A DNA stretch of 64,000 nt, taken from assembly GCF_900156465.1 (NCBI RefSeq), contig NZ_LT707064.1:966001-1030000 (forward strand), read 5' to 3'. Made by a program: the position numbers and the translations under genes. Position 1 is the first letter of the stretch, and each line of letters starts with the position of its first letter. Shown here piece by piece: positions 10,242 to 19,187 of the stretch. Below the pieces are notes generated by a model. It was not told the DNA's origin, did not search any database, and saw only the letters and a list, made by a program, of their open reading frames with translations. The DNA is from Pseudomonas sp. 7SR1 (lineage in GTDB: Bacteria > Pseudomonadota > Gammaproteobacteria > Pseudomonadales > Pseudomonadaceae).

Positions 10242-11522
10242 TCACCGTCCCGCGATCAACCGCCCCAATCCGTCCAGCAAACGCTGCAGCGCCCCCTGAT
10301 TGGTGCGCATCACCTTCAGGCCAGCCTCGGCCATGCGCTGGGCATCCCGGGGCAGTTCGAACAATCGCTGCACCGCCAAGGCCAGGCTCTCGGCATCGTC
10401 GACTTCCTGCAATGCCCCGGCGGCTCGCAGCTGGGCGGCGATTTCGAGGAAATTGAACAAGTGCGGTCCACTCAGAACCGGCTTGGCCAGGGCCGCCGGT
10501 TCCAGCAGATTGTGCCCACCGTTGGGCACCAGGCTGCCGCCGACAAAGGCGCTGTCGGCCAACGCGTAGAGAAACAACAGTTCGCCCATGGTATCGCCCA
10601 GCAGCACCGAAGCCTGGGCGGTCACAGGCTGCCCGCTGGAACGCCGGACCGTGGCGAAGCCTTCGCGCTCACAGAGCCGGTACACCGAGTCGAAACGCTC
10701 GGGATGACGCGGCACCAGGATCAGCAGCGCATCGGGATAACTGTCGAGCAACTGGCGGTGGGCGGCCAGCACCACCTCGTCTTCGCCCTCATGGGTGCTC
10801 GCGGCGATCCAGACTGCGCGCTCTGTCGCTTGCCATTGATGCCGCAAGACGCTGGCACTTTCCAGCAGTTGCGGATCGATCGTCAGGTCGAACTTGATGG
10901 ATCCGGTCACCTCGACGGTTTCGGCCCGGGCGCCCAACTGGCGAAAACGCTCGGCCTCGGCTTCGGTCTGGACGGCGAACAGGCTCATCTCGGCCAGCAT
11001 CGGACGGGTGAGCCGGGGAAACCGTGCGTACCCCCGCGCCGAACGTTCCGACAACCGGGCATTGGCCAAGGCCACGGGAATGCCGCGCCTGGCGCATTGA
11101 TGGATGTGATTGGGCCACAGCTCGGTTTCCATGATCACCGCCAGCTTCGGACGCACCCGATCGAGAAAGCGCTTCGCGGCGCAGGGCAGGTCGTAGGGCA
11201 GGTAGCAATGCTGGATGCGCGGCTCGTTGGCGAACAAGGCCTGGATCCGCTCCGAACCGGTGGGCGTCATGCAGGTGACGGTGATCGGAAGCTGTGGATA
11301 ACGTTGCAGCAGGGCCCGGATCATCGGCGCGGCGGCAATGCTTTCGCCCACCGACACCGCATGCACCCAGATACCTCCCGGCACCAGGGTCGGCAGGCGC
11401 CAGGAAAAACGCTCGCCAATACGCCGGGCATAAGCCGGCGCCTTGCGTGCCCGCAACCACAACCGAATCGCTACCAGTGGCAGCCCCAGATAAAACAATG
11501 CGCTATAGAGAGTTCTGTTCAT
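10242..11522 (-). CDS. waaA: 3-deoxy-D-manno-octulosonic acid transferase
   Basis: WaaA (KdtA) transfers Kdo from CMP-Kdo to the lipid A precursor at the inner-membrane inner face. The 426-aa protein has an N-terminal membrane anchor (YSALFYLGLPLVAIRLWL), then the GT30 acceptor domain with the conserved RRIGERFSW, and a donor domain with FVGGSLVPNGGHNLLEPAAL. The start at 11522 fits the family. The order waaA, LysR gene, emrE matches PA4988-PA4990. It converges on tolC. Confidence 0.95.
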   Translation of the reverse strand: MNRTLYSALFYLGLPLVAIRLWLRARKAPAYARRIGERFSWRLPTLVPGGIWVHAVSVGESIAAAPMIRALLQRYPQLPITVTCMTPTGSERIQALFANEPRIQHCYLPYDLPCAAKRFLDRVRPKLAVIMETELWPNHIHQCARRGIPVALANARLSERSARGYARFPRLTRPMLAEMSLFAVQTEAEAERFRQLGARAETVEVTGSIKFDLTIDPQLLESASVLRHQWQATERAVWIAASTHEGEDEVVLAAHRQLLDSYPDALLILVPRHPERFDSVYRLCEREGFATVRRSSGQPVTAQASVLLGDTMGELLFLYALADSAFVGGSLVPNGGHNLLEPAALAKPVLSGPHLFNFLEIAAQLRAAGALQEVDDAESLALAVQRLFELPRDAQRMAEAGLKVMRTNQGALQRLLDGLGRLIAGR

Positions 11523-11544
11523 GGCGGCGGAGTTTATCGGGTTT

Positions 11545-12435
11545 TCAGCCAATCGCCTGCAGCTGCACGGCAAAACGTTCCGCCAACCAGCGCGCGGCCG
11601 GGCCCAGGGGCTCGTCGCGCCGCCAGACCAGTTCCACCACCAGCGCTGGCGGGGTCCATTCGCTGTTGAGCTCGATCATCTGCCCCTGATAGGCCGGGTA
11701 CTGCACCACATGCCGTGGCAGCCAGGCCCAACCCAGGCCACACCTGAGCCATTCGGCCAGGACATAGAAGCTGTCGGCGCGCCAGACTTGCGGGCTGGCC
11801 TGCTCACTGCCGGGGTAGACACTGGACTGGGTCGCCATCAGCAACTGGCGATGACGGGCCATTTCCAGGCAAGTCACGTATTCCTGCGTGGCCATGGGAT
11901 GTTCGCGTCCGCACACCGTCACCATCTCGACGCTGCCCAGGACCCGGCGCTCCAGTGCCGCAGGGATCTGCTCGTGATAGAACAGCAGTCCGAGGTCGGC
12001 GTGGCGCTCCACCAGCTTGCGCGCTACATCTCCCTGGGCAGCGCTGGCCAGTTGCACCTCGAGGGTGGGGAAGCGCTCGGCCAGGGCGGTCAGGCTGTCG
12101 ATCACCGGCTGATAGGGCATGGCCTCGTCCTGGGCCAGCCGCAGCCGTGCTTCCTGTCCTCGCATCAAGGCCTGGGCCCGCCCATTGAGGCGTTCGCACT
12201 GGCGCAGCACCTCCCGCGCCTCTTCCAGCAAGGCTTCGCCGGCTTCAGTGAGCCTGGGCTGACGGCCACTGCTGCGCTCGAACAGGTTCACTCCCAGATC
12301 GGCTTCCAGCAAGGCAATGGCGCTGCTGATGGCCGACTGGGCCTTGCGTTGGTCCCGGGCCACGGCGGAGAACGAACGCTTTTCGGCAACACCGACAAAC
12401 AGCCGCAGCTGCTCCAGATTCCACTGCACGTTCAT
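11545..12435 (-). CDS. LysR-family transcriptional regulator
   Basis: A 296-aa LysR-type regulator with the winged helix-turn-helix at residues 6-65 (LRLFVGVAEKRSFSAVARDQ) and a periplasmic-binding-like effector domain beyond about residue 90. It diverges from emrE across 102 bp. A perfect 23-bp dyad lies 6 bp upstream of its start codon, the usual place for autoregulation and control of the divergent gene. The PAO1 equivalent is PA4989. The effector is unknown. Confidence 0.92.
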   Translation of the reverse strand: MNVQWNLEQLRLFVGVAEKRSFSAVARDQRKAQSAISSAIALLEADLGVNLFERSSGRQPRLTEAGEALLEEAREVLRQCERLNGRAQALMRGQEARLRLAQDEAMPYQPVIDSLTALAERFPTLEVQLASAAQGDVARKLVERHADLGLLFYHEQIPAALERRVLGSVEMVTVCGREHPMATQEYVTCLEMARHRQLLMATQSSVYPGSEQASPQVWRADSFYVLAEWLRCGLGWAWLPRHVVQYPAYQGQMIELNSEWTPPALVVELVWRRDEPLGPAARWLAERFAVQLQAIG

Positions 12436-12441
12436 GACCCA

Positions 12442-12464
12442 ACCTATCTCTATATCAGATAGGT
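12442..12464. promoter_or_regulatory. Candidate LysR-type operator between the LysR gene and emrE
   Basis: ACCTATCT and AGATAGGT are perfect 8-bp arms separated by 7 bp. The dyad lies in the divergent intergenic region next to the regulator start, as expected for a LysR box. That the regulator binds it is inferred. Confidence 0.65.
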
Positions 12465-12537
12465 AATGACTTTACCGCATCTGAACGCTCACTAGAATGG
12501 CGCCATCGAAAGTCGCAACAGCCAAGAGGAATCGCTC

Positions 12538-12870
12538 ATGAACGCTTACTACTACCTGGCCATCGCCATCTGCGCCGAAGTGATTGCCACCGTCTCCATG
12601 AAAGCGATCAAAGGCTTGAGCACGCCCTTGCCCTTGCTACTGGTCATCGTCGGTTACGCCACCGCGTTCTGGATGCTGACCCTGGTGGTGCGCACTGTCC
12701 CGGTGGGCGTGGCCTATGCGGTCTGGGCCGGACTGGGCATTGTCATGGTCAGCGTGGCGGCCTTGTTCATCTACGGGCAGAAGCTGGACGTGCCGGCGAT
12801 GCTGGGGATGGCGTTGATTGTGCTTGGGGTGGTGGTGATCCAGCTGTTCTCCAAGACGGCCGGCCACTGA
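12538..12870 (+). CDS. emrE: Small multidrug resistance efflux protein EmrE
   Basis: A 110-aa protein with four membrane helices that exports quaternary cations against protons as a dimer in the inner membrane. The essential Glu14 is present in the first helix (AIAICAEVIATVSMKAIKG), and the YAVWAGLG motif of helix 3 is clear. It follows the EmrE type rather than SugE/Gdx, and it matches PA4990 in sequence features and position. A GAGGA-type ribosome site precedes the ATG. It is likely controlled by the divergent LysR regulator. Confidence 0.93.
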   Translation: MNAYYYLAIAICAEVIATVSMKAIKGLSTPLPLLLVIVGYATAFWMLTLVVRTVPVGVAYAVWAGLGIVMVSVAALFIYGQKLDVPAMLGMALIVLGVVVIQLFSKTAGH

Positions 12871-13103
12871 AGCACACCGGTCATTGACTGGAATACCTTG
12901 TGGCGAGGGGCTTTATCGATTCGTCGCAGCGCCCCCTTTTCAAGACAACTGACATGCTGCCGTGCTGTCAGGTGATGAGGTGGCTACACAGCCCAGCGGA
13001 GATAAATTCCCTTGCCGCAATCGGACCGAACTTGAATCGCAGATCAGACGCTTCTCATCGAGTCTGTATACTGCGCCCTCGTCTTGAACACAGAGGTCGC
13101 TGC
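12871..13103. other. Short intergenic region between emrE and the FAD oxidoreductase gene
   Basis: It contains a partial repeat of the TGTGGCGAGGGGCTTTATC type at about 12900. A TATACT hexamer at 13067-13072 could be a -10 box for the next gene, but I see no convincing -35 box. No gene is supported. Confidence 0.4.
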
Positions 13104-14279
13104 ATGCCATCCGTTATTTCCACCGACGTCCTGATTGTCGGCGCCGGAGTCGCCGGCCTCTGGCTGAATGCGCGCCTGCGTCGCCAGGGTTATTCGACCG
13201 TGCTGGTGGAAAGCGCCAGCCTGGGTGGCGGGCAGAGCGTCAAATCCCAGGGCATCATCCATGGCGGCGCCAAGTACGCGCTGCATGGCGCACTGACCGG
13301 CGCCTCGGAAGCCATCGCCGACATGCCGCGCCGCTGGCGCGAAGCGCTGGCCGGCGACGGCGAGCTGGACCTGTCCGGCGTTCGCCTGCTGTCCGAAGCC
13401 CACTACCTGTGGTCGCCCGGCACCCTGGCCGGCAACCTCACCAGCTTTTTCGCCAGCAAGGCCGTGCGCGGTCGCGTCGATCAGGTCAAGGGCGAACAAC
13501 TGCCCGCAGCCCTGCAGGACAAGCGCTTCAAGGGCAAGGTCTATCGTCTGGCCGAACTGGTGGTGGATGTCCCCAGCCTGATCGCGCGCCTGGCGGAACT
13601 GGCTGGCGACGGTCTGCTTGCCGGACAACTCATTGAGCCGCTGCGCGAGAATGACGAACTGCTGGGCCTCAAGGTGGACGGTCGCGAGATCCGCGCCCAA
13701 CGCATCGTCTTAAGCGCCGGGGCCGGCACCGCCGACCTGCTCGCCGCCCTGGGCCTCGACCAGCCAGCCATGCAGCGCCGGCCGCTGCACATGGTCCTGG
13801 TCAAAGGCCCTTCCCTCAAGCCGCTCTACGCCCATTGCCTGGGAGGCGGACCGAAGCCGCGCATCACGGTGACCACTCACCCGGCCGCCGATGGCCAGTG
13901 GGTCTGGTACCTGGGTGGCGACATCGCCGAAGCCGATGGCGTTGCCCGCGATCCCGCCGCGCAGATCGCTACCGCCCAGAAGGAACTCGGTCAGTTGCTG
14001 CCCTGGATCGATCTGAGCTCCGCGCAATGGGCCACCCTGCGAGTGGATCGCGCCGAACCCTTGCAGTCGGGCCTGACCCGTCCGGATAACGCCTTCCTGG
14101 CCGAGCGGGATCGTCTATTGGTGGGTTGGCCGACCAAGCTGGCCCTGGCTCCGGATTTTGCCGACCGGGTAATCACGGCACTGCAACGCGACGGCATCGT
14201 GCCAAGCCATCCGGCCCCCCTGCCCGACTTGCCGAAACCGCCCATGGCTGTGCCTGCCTGGGAGCAACTGCTGCCATGA
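13104..14279 (+). CDS. FAD-dependent amino-acid-oxidase-like oxidoreductase
   Basis: A 391-aa member of the DAO superfamily. The N-terminal Rossmann motif VLIVGAGVAGLWLNARLRRQ binds FAD, and HGGAKYAL is typical of glycine-oxidase-like enzymes. The substrate is unknown. The next gene begins inside its stop codon (ATGA), so the two are translated together, and the pair matches PA4991-PA4992. The start at 13104 places the Rossmann motif at the very N terminus, as expected. Confidence 0.85.
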   Translation: MPSVISTDVLIVGAGVAGLWLNARLRRQGYSTVLVESASLGGGQSVKSQGIIHGGAKYALHGALTGASEAIADMPRRWREALAGDGELDLSGVRLLSEAHYLWSPGTLAGNLTSFFASKAVRGRVDQVKGEQLPAALQDKRFKGKVYRLAELVVDVPSLIARLAELAGDGLLAGQLIEPLRENDELLGLKVDGREIRAQRIVLSAGAGTADLLAALGLDQPAMQRRPLHMVLVKGPSLKPLYAHCLGGGPKPRITVTTHPAADGQWVWYLGGDIAEADGVARDPAAQIATAQKELGQLLPWIDLSSAQWATLRVDRAEPLQSGLTRPDNAFLAERDRLLVGWPTKLALAPDFADRVITALQRDGIVPSHPAPLPDLPKPPMAVPAWEQLLP

Positions 14280-15088
14280 GCCAGCCGACCCTGCACGATT
14301 TTCTTCGCCCACTGGGCAATGGCGGCCCGCTGGTTTCCCCCGTGGGCCTGGGTACCGTCAAGCTCGGGCGCGACCAGGGCGTCAAATACCCCAACGGCTT
14401 TCGGATCCCGGATGACGACGAAGCGCGGATGCTGCTCAGGCTGGCACGCGACCTGGGCATCAACCTGATCGACACCGCACCGGCCTATGGCCGCAGCGAA
14501 GAACGCCTCGGTCCGTTGTTGCGTGGGCAACGCCAGGAGTGGGTGATCGTCAGCAAGGTCGGGGAAGAATTCAGCGACGGCCAGTCACGCCATGACTTCA
14601 GCGCCGCCCACACCCGCCTTTCAGTGGAGCGCAGCCTCAAGCGCCTGGAGACCGACTATATCGACCTGGTCCTGGTGCACTCCGACGGCAACGACCTGGC
14701 GATCCTCAACGACAGCGAGGTCTATCCAACCCTGGCGGCGCTCAAGGGCGAGGGCAAGATCGGTGGCTTCGGTTTCTCCGGTAAAACCGTCGATGGCGGC
14801 TTGAAGGCCCTGGAGCAAGGCGATTGCGCAATGGTCACCTACAATCTGAACGAACGAAGCGAGAAGGCTGTCATTGACTACGCAGCCGAACACGGCAAAG
14901 CGATCCTGGTGAAGAAAGCCCTGGCCAGCGGCCATGTCTGCCTGACCCCCGGGGTGGACCCGGTCCGTGCCAGCTTCGAACTGTTGTTTGAACATCCCGG
15001 GGTTGCCAGTGCTATTGTCGGCACCATCAATCCGCTGCACCTCGCCCATAACGTCGCGACCGTTGCCAAGGTCCTGCGTAAAGACTGA
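14276..15088 (+). CDS. Aldo/keto reductase
   Basis: A 270-aa aldo/keto reductase with the TIM-barrel pattern. It has the conserved NLIDTAPAYGRSEERLG block carrying the catalytic Asp and Tyr, then VIVSKVGEEF with the Lys, and a YIDLVLVHSDG strand with the His. Such enzymes reduce carbonyls with NADPH. The substrate is unknown, but coupling to the FAD oxidoreductase upstream suggests they act on related compounds. Confidence 0.9.
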   Translation: MSQPTLHDFLRPLGNGGPLVSPVGLGTVKLGRDQGVKYPNGFRIPDDDEARMLLRLARDLGINLIDTAPAYGRSEERLGPLLRGQRQEWVIVSKVGEEFSDGQSRHDFSAAHTRLSVERSLKRLETDYIDLVLVHSDGNDLAILNDSEVYPTLAALKGEGKIGGFGFSGKTVDGGLKALEQGDCAMVTYNLNERSEKAVIDYAAEHGKAILVKKALASGHVCLTPGVDPVRASFELLFEHPGVASAIVGTINPLHLAHNVATVAKVLRKD

Positions 15089-15120
15089 CGCCGCATGCGC
15101 GGCATGAAGAAGGAGTCGAC

Positions 15121-16086
15121 ATGCCGCGTACGCTCATCAGAAAGAACCCCAGCAACTTCAAGACCCTGCCCCTGTATGTCGAAGCGACTCCCGAAGGCCT
15201 GACCTACCAGAGCGTGGGAATGCCGCTGAACTTCGCCCAGACCCTGCAACGCCGTCGGCCGGTGACGGTGGCCGATGCCGAACGCTTTTCCCTGGAGCTG
15301 GCCAACCTGGGGGTCTCGGTGCGCCTGACCCTGCATTGGCAGAACCGCGACTACTGGGTGCTGGTGCGCCAGCGGCGGCAGGATCGCGGCGACGTGGTGC
15401 TCAAGCTGATTTCCGGCTACGTCCCGGCCCATGAACTGAACCTGCCGCTACTGACCGCCATCCAGGAAATCGCCGAGGAATGCCTGCTGGAAACCCCCGA
15501 AGGCTGGCTCGGCGGACGCTTCAACGATACCTGGCTGCCGGCCCCTTACGCCGCTGCCCTGCATTATCGCGAAGCCTTGCCGTTTCGCCTGGCACCGCTG
15601 TCCGGCTCGGCCCGCCCGGTGCGCAGTGCCAACCTGCAGCTGATCGAGCGACCAAGAGCCTATGTGCATCTGCCGACGGCATCCTTGCAACTGATCTACG
15701 ATTTGCGCCTGGATGTGCCCCGGGAAGCCAAGTCCCTGAGCCTGTTTCATGTGGATGAGCGCCTCGAGGGTGACCAATTGGTGGCCACGCTTGATCGCAA
15801 ACGGCCCGACCTCTACCTGATGCCGCTGCACGACGGCCAACCCTTGCCCGAGCTGTACACCCTGAAAAAGGACCAGCTCTACCCGGCCAGCACCCGTGGG
15901 TTGTATCTGGCGGAAAGCTTCGCAAAGCAGGATGGCTGGCTGGTGCGGGAGGAGCGGATTCGCTGGAAGGATTGGTTGCGCCAGCAAGGGCTGACGCCTC
16001 CGGGCAAGGAGTCGGGCCTGACCCGGCTCAAGGGCAAGGCCCGGCAGTTGCTCAAGAAAATCGTTCCGCGCAAGGTGGCTCGTTAG
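15121..16086 (+). CDS. Conserved hypothetical protein with a degenerate Nudix-like signature
   Basis: A 321-aa soluble protein, third gene after the oxidoreductase and reductase, and probably the PA4993 equivalent. I recall similar proteins labelled metal ABC transporter ATPase, but no Walker motifs are present, so that label is unsupported. Residues around 100-125 read GYVPAHE, nine residues, then QEIAEECL, close to a Nudix box but with two extra residues and Gln for Arg. The C terminus is very basic (RLKGKARQLLKKIVPRKVAR). The function is unknown. Confidence 0.75.
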   Translation: MPRTLIRKNPSNFKTLPLYVEATPEGLTYQSVGMPLNFAQTLQRRRPVTVADAERFSLELANLGVSVRLTLHWQNRDYWVLVRQRRQDRGDVVLKLISGYVPAHELNLPLLTAIQEIAEECLLETPEGWLGGRFNDTWLPAPYAAALHYREALPFRLAPLSGSARPVRSANLQLIERPRAYVHLPTASLQLIYDLRLDVPREAKSLSLFHVDERLEGDQLVATLDRKRPDLYLMPLHDGQPLPELYTLKKDQLYPASTRGLYLAESFAKQDGWLVREERIRWKDWLRQQGLTPPGKESGLTRLKGKARQLLKKIVPRKVAR

Positions 16087-16189
16087 GACGAAGAGCGACC
16101 AGTCAAGCCGGACCTGTGCCGAGGGGACGTATCGCTAGACTCCCTCGCCACAAAGGCTCTTCGCCTTCATTGAGTCGCAATCGCCGGAC

Positions 16190-17611
16190 TCAGTTATTGC
16201 GGATCTTCTCCACAATCGCTGTCGTCGAGCTGTTTTCCACCAGCCCGAGCACCTTCACGGTACCGCCATAGGCGGTGACGATGTCCGCACCCACGACCTG
16301 GTCGATCCCGTAGTCGCCGCCCTTTACCAGCACGTCCGGCTTGACTTGGCGCAGCAGGTTTTCCGGGGTGCCTTCGCTGAAGCTGATCACCCAGTCCACC
16401 GCGCCCAGGCCGGCCAGGACGGCCATGCGCCGGTCGACGCTGTTGATCGGCCGACCCGGCCCCTTGAGACGGCTCACGGAAGCGTCGTCGTTGACCGCAA
16501 CGATCAGGCGATCGCCCTGTGCCCTGGCCTGCTCGAGATAGGTCACATGGCCGGCATGCAGGATGTCGAAGCAGCCATTGGTGAACACGATCTTCTCGTT
16601 GTGGGCACGGGCATCGTCAACGGCCAGCAGCAACTGCTCCAGCCCCAGCACACCGCGCTCGGAACCTTCTTCACGCTGGATCGCACGACGAAGTTCCGGG
16701 GCGCTGATGGCAGCCGTACCGAGCTTGCCAACCACGATGCCTGCCGCCAGATTCGCCAGGGCCACCGCGTGCGGCAATTCCTCCCCAGCGGCAATCGCCG
16801 CGGCCAGGGTGGAAATCACCGTATCACCGGCACCGGTCACGTCGAAGACTTCACGGGCGCGGGCTGGCAGGTGCAACGCCGGGTGGTCGGGACGCAGCAG
16901 GGTCATGCCGTGCTCGCCGCGGGTCACCAGCAGGGCCCCCAGATCGAGGTCCTGCATCAACCGGGCGCCTTTGCTCACCAGTTCATGCTCGTCGGCACAA
17001 CCGCCGACGATGGTTTCGAACTCGCTGAGGTTCGGCGTGATCAGGCTCGCGCCACGGTAAATGGAAAAATCCTTGCCCTTGGGATCGGCCAGCACCGGGA
17101 TGCCACGGGCACGCGCGGCCTGGATCAACACCTGATGATTCTTCAACGCGCCCTTGCCATAGTCCGACAATACCAGGACCTTGATGCCTTCGAGCATCTG
17201 GTCGACCTCGGCTCCAAGGGCCAGGGGATCGGTGGCGAACGGTTCTTCGAAATCGATCCGCAGCAGTTGCTGGTGACGGCTCATGACCCGCAGCTTGACG
17301 ATGGTCGGCTGGTGCGCGATGCGCTGGAATCGTGCCCGCACGCCAGCGCCCCTGAGGCTGTTGGACAGACTGTCGGCGGCCTCGTCGTCGCCGGTGACGC
17401 CGATCAGGGAGGCCGGCGCGCCGAGGGCGGCAATGTTCAACGCGACGTTGGCCGCGCCACCGGGACGATCCTCGATGTGTTCGACCTTGACCACCGGCAC
17501 CGGCGCCTCAGGGGAAATCCGTGAGGTACCGCCATGCCAATAGCGGTCGAGCATGACATCGCCGACCACCAGGACAGGGGCTTGATCGAATCGCGGCATC
17601 GACAACTTCAT
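16190..17611 (-). CDS. hldE: Bifunctional heptose-7-phosphate kinase / heptose-1-phosphate adenylyltransferase HldE
   Basis: HldE makes ADP-D-glycero-beta-D-manno-heptose, the precursor of the donor for the LPS inner-core heptosyltransferases. The 473-aa protein has a PfkB-type kinase domain with the catalytic VTGAGDTVISTLA motif. A C-terminal nucleotidyltransferase domain follows, with FTNGCFDILHAGH, whose HxGH motif binds ATP. The start at 17611 gives MKLSMPRFDQAPVLVVGDVM. It supplies substrate for WaaC and WaaF encoded further along the window. Confidence 0.97.
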   Translation of the reverse strand: MKLSMPRFDQAPVLVVGDVMLDRYWHGGTSRISPEAPVPVVKVEHIEDRPGGAANVALNIAALGAPASLIGVTGDDEAADSLSNSLRGAGVRARFQRIAHQPTIVKLRVMSRHQQLLRIDFEEPFATDPLALGAEVDQMLEGIKVLVLSDYGKGALKNHQVLIQAARARGIPVLADPKGKDFSIYRGASLITPNLSEFETIVGGCADEHELVSKGARLMQDLDLGALLVTRGEHGMTLLRPDHPALHLPARAREVFDVTGAGDTVISTLAAAIAAGEELPHAVALANLAAGIVVGKLGTAAISAPELRRAIQREEGSERGVLGLEQLLLAVDDARAHNEKIVFTNGCFDILHAGHVTYLEQARAQGDRLIVAVNDDASVSRLKGPGRPINSVDRRMAVLAGLGAVDWVISFSEGTPENLLRQVKPDVLVKGGDYGIDQVVGADIVTAYGGTVKVLGLVENSSTTAIVEKIRNN

Positions 17612-17698
17612 GGAGCATCCCACATACAAAATGAACAGGGCGGCGATATTAGCACAGGGTGGGCGAAGGCTCGTCCATGGCGGTGGGAAGCCGCGCCA

Positions 17699-18310
17699 TT
17701 ATTCCTGTTTCAGCAATGCCGCCAGCCGGTCACATGCCTGGGACAGCTCGACCTCGCAAGTATTGATTTCGCATTCGGGCGCCAGCGGCGCTTCGTAGGG
17801 GCTGTCCAGACCGGTGAAATTCTTGATCCGCCCGGCGCAAGCCTCGCGATACAACCCCTTGGGATCACGCTGGGCGCAGATCTCGAAAGGCGTGCTTACA
17901 TACACTTCCAGAAACGTTTTTTCAGGAAATAACCGCCGGGCCGCATCCCGATCATTGCGAAACGGAGAGATCGCCGCGACGATGACGATCAGGCCGGCGT
18001 CCACCATCAACCGCGCAACCTCGGCAATGCGCCGGACATTCTCGCTGCGGGCCGCGTCATCCATCCCCAGGTCGCGGCACAACCCTTGGCGCAGGTTGTC
18101 GCCGTCGAGCAGACAGGTGTGCAACCCCTGCTGGTTGAGCTGCACCTCCAGGGCATTGGCCAGCGTCGACTTGCCGGCTCCCGACAAACCGGTCAGCCAG
18201 ATACAACGCGGCCGCTGGGACTTGAGCGCGGCCCGGTCACCGGGGGTAAGCGCCGGCGCGTAGGGGCGGATCTGCACCTGTTGCATCGATACCTTTGACG
18301 TCTCATTCAT
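17699..18310 (-). CDS. cysC: Adenylylsulfate (APS) kinase CysC, stand-alone
   Basis: CysC phosphorylates APS to PAPS, the sulfate donor for sulfotransferases. The 203-aa protein has the P-loop GLSGAGKST at residues 41-49, LDGDNLRQGLCRDLG around 68-82, and the PFRNDRDAARRLF segment. It overlaps the sulfotransferase gene upstream by 8 bp, so the two are co-translated. Pseudomonads usually carry a CysN-CysC fusion for assimilation, so this separate copy probably serves the neighbouring sulfotransferase. I do not recall it at this position in PAO1. Confidence 0.92.
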   Translation of the reverse strand: MNETSKVSMQQVQIRPYAPALTPGDRAALKSQRPRCIWLTGLSGAGKSTLANALEVQLNQQGLHTCLLDGDNLRQGLCRDLGMDDAARSENVRRIAEVARLMVDAGLIVIVAAISPFRNDRDAARRLFPEKTFLEVYVSTPFEICAQRDPKGLYREACAGRIKNFTGLDSPYEAPLAPECEINTCEVELSQACDRLAALLKQE

Positions 18311-19007
18311 AGCCGAGCATCTCGTAGTCGCGCTGGTAAACCCGCCGAACCAGCCGGCGGGTACGCACCGAACAGATTTCCCGGACCGGCATCGAGGTAC
18401 GCTGCGCGGTGCGGTTCACATGAGGCAGTGTAGCGGCAAGGCCCAGATGCTCGCATACCCGCCGAAAATCTCGACCCATATGTTCCTGATAACCGATGAA
18501 GTCCATCGCCAGGTGACCGAGGGAATCGGTGAGAAATTCAGTCTGTGGGGCGAAATGCAACTGACGCGCGACATTCTCCGGATGCAGCCAGCGGGCGACG
18601 AAATCGTCGAAGTCACGGTAATGCCTCACCAGCGCTTGCGCCCTTTGGTCCCGCGGCCCCAGCTGATTGCCGCGCAGGAAAGCATAGGCGCAATAGGCAC
18701 GCTCCAGAGGATCACGGACAAAAGCGAACTTGAAGCTGGCGGCGTATTGCTCCGCAAACTGCTCCTCGTACCAGTACAGCGGTAGATGCCCGGGGCTGAA
18801 ACCATCGAACATGCCCACGCAGACACTGCTGCCGGCGCATTTGGGAACATGGATGAACAGGCAGGCGCGCTGGGCGAAGGCTTCGGGGAAGCGGCAGTTG
18901 GCCGACAATGATTTGTTGACGGCTTGCCGATCGACAATCGACAGGCGGCCCAACAGAAAGGAGCGTTGCGACTTGGGCAACAGTTTCCAGAGATAACGTT
19001 GCAGCAT
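18303..19007 (-). CDS. Sulfotransferase family 2-like protein
   Basis: This 234-aa protein carries both PAPS-binding signatures of carbohydrate sulfotransferases: a 5'-phosphosulfate loop HVPKCAGSS at residues 53-61 and a 3'-phosphate motif VRDPLERAYCAY at 97-108. It has no clear membrane anchor. The gene overlaps cysC by 8 bp and lies between hldE and msbA, so the acceptor is probably a sugar of the LPS core, O-antigen or another surface glycan. The acceptor cannot be read from the sequence. Confidence 0.82.
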   Translation of the reverse strand: MLQRYLWKLLPKSQRSFLLGRLSIVDRQAVNKSLSANCRFPEAFAQRACLFIHVPKCAGSSVCVGMFDGFSPGHLPLYWYEEQFAEQYAASFKFAFVRDPLERAYCAYAFLRGNQLGPRDQRAQALVRHYRDFDDFVARWLHPENVARQLHFAPQTEFLTDSLGHLAMDFIGYQEHMGRDFRRVCEHLGLAATLPHVNRTAQRTSMPVREICSVRTRRLVRRVYQRDYEMLGYE

Positions 19008-19150
19008 TGGAGTACCCGCGCGAAGGGGATCGTCTCATCGATCAGTGAAGGTCGTTCAGGAAAAGTCCTGTAGCCAGGACGTTATCAAACGCGGCGCGCG
19101 GATTTATGGCGGGTTGGTTCACACAGGTAACCCATTGGATACAAATGCCC

Positions 19151-19172
19151 GCGGGAGCTCGGATGCTCCCGC
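19151..19172. terminator. Hairpin downstream of msbA
   Basis: GCGGGAGC and GCTCCCGC are perfect 8-bp arms around TCGGAT, 16 bases beyond the msbA stop on the minus strand. There is no long U-run, so it may be a weak terminator or an RNA-stabilising stem. It separates msbA from the sulfotransferase-cysC pair. Confidence 0.55.
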
Positions 19173-19187
19173 AGGTATCACGCTGTA

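Noticed and set aside
13067..13072. TATACT as a -10 box for the FAD oxidoreductase gene
   Set aside because: No acceptable -35 hexamer lies 16-18 bases upstream, so it is not listed as a promoter.
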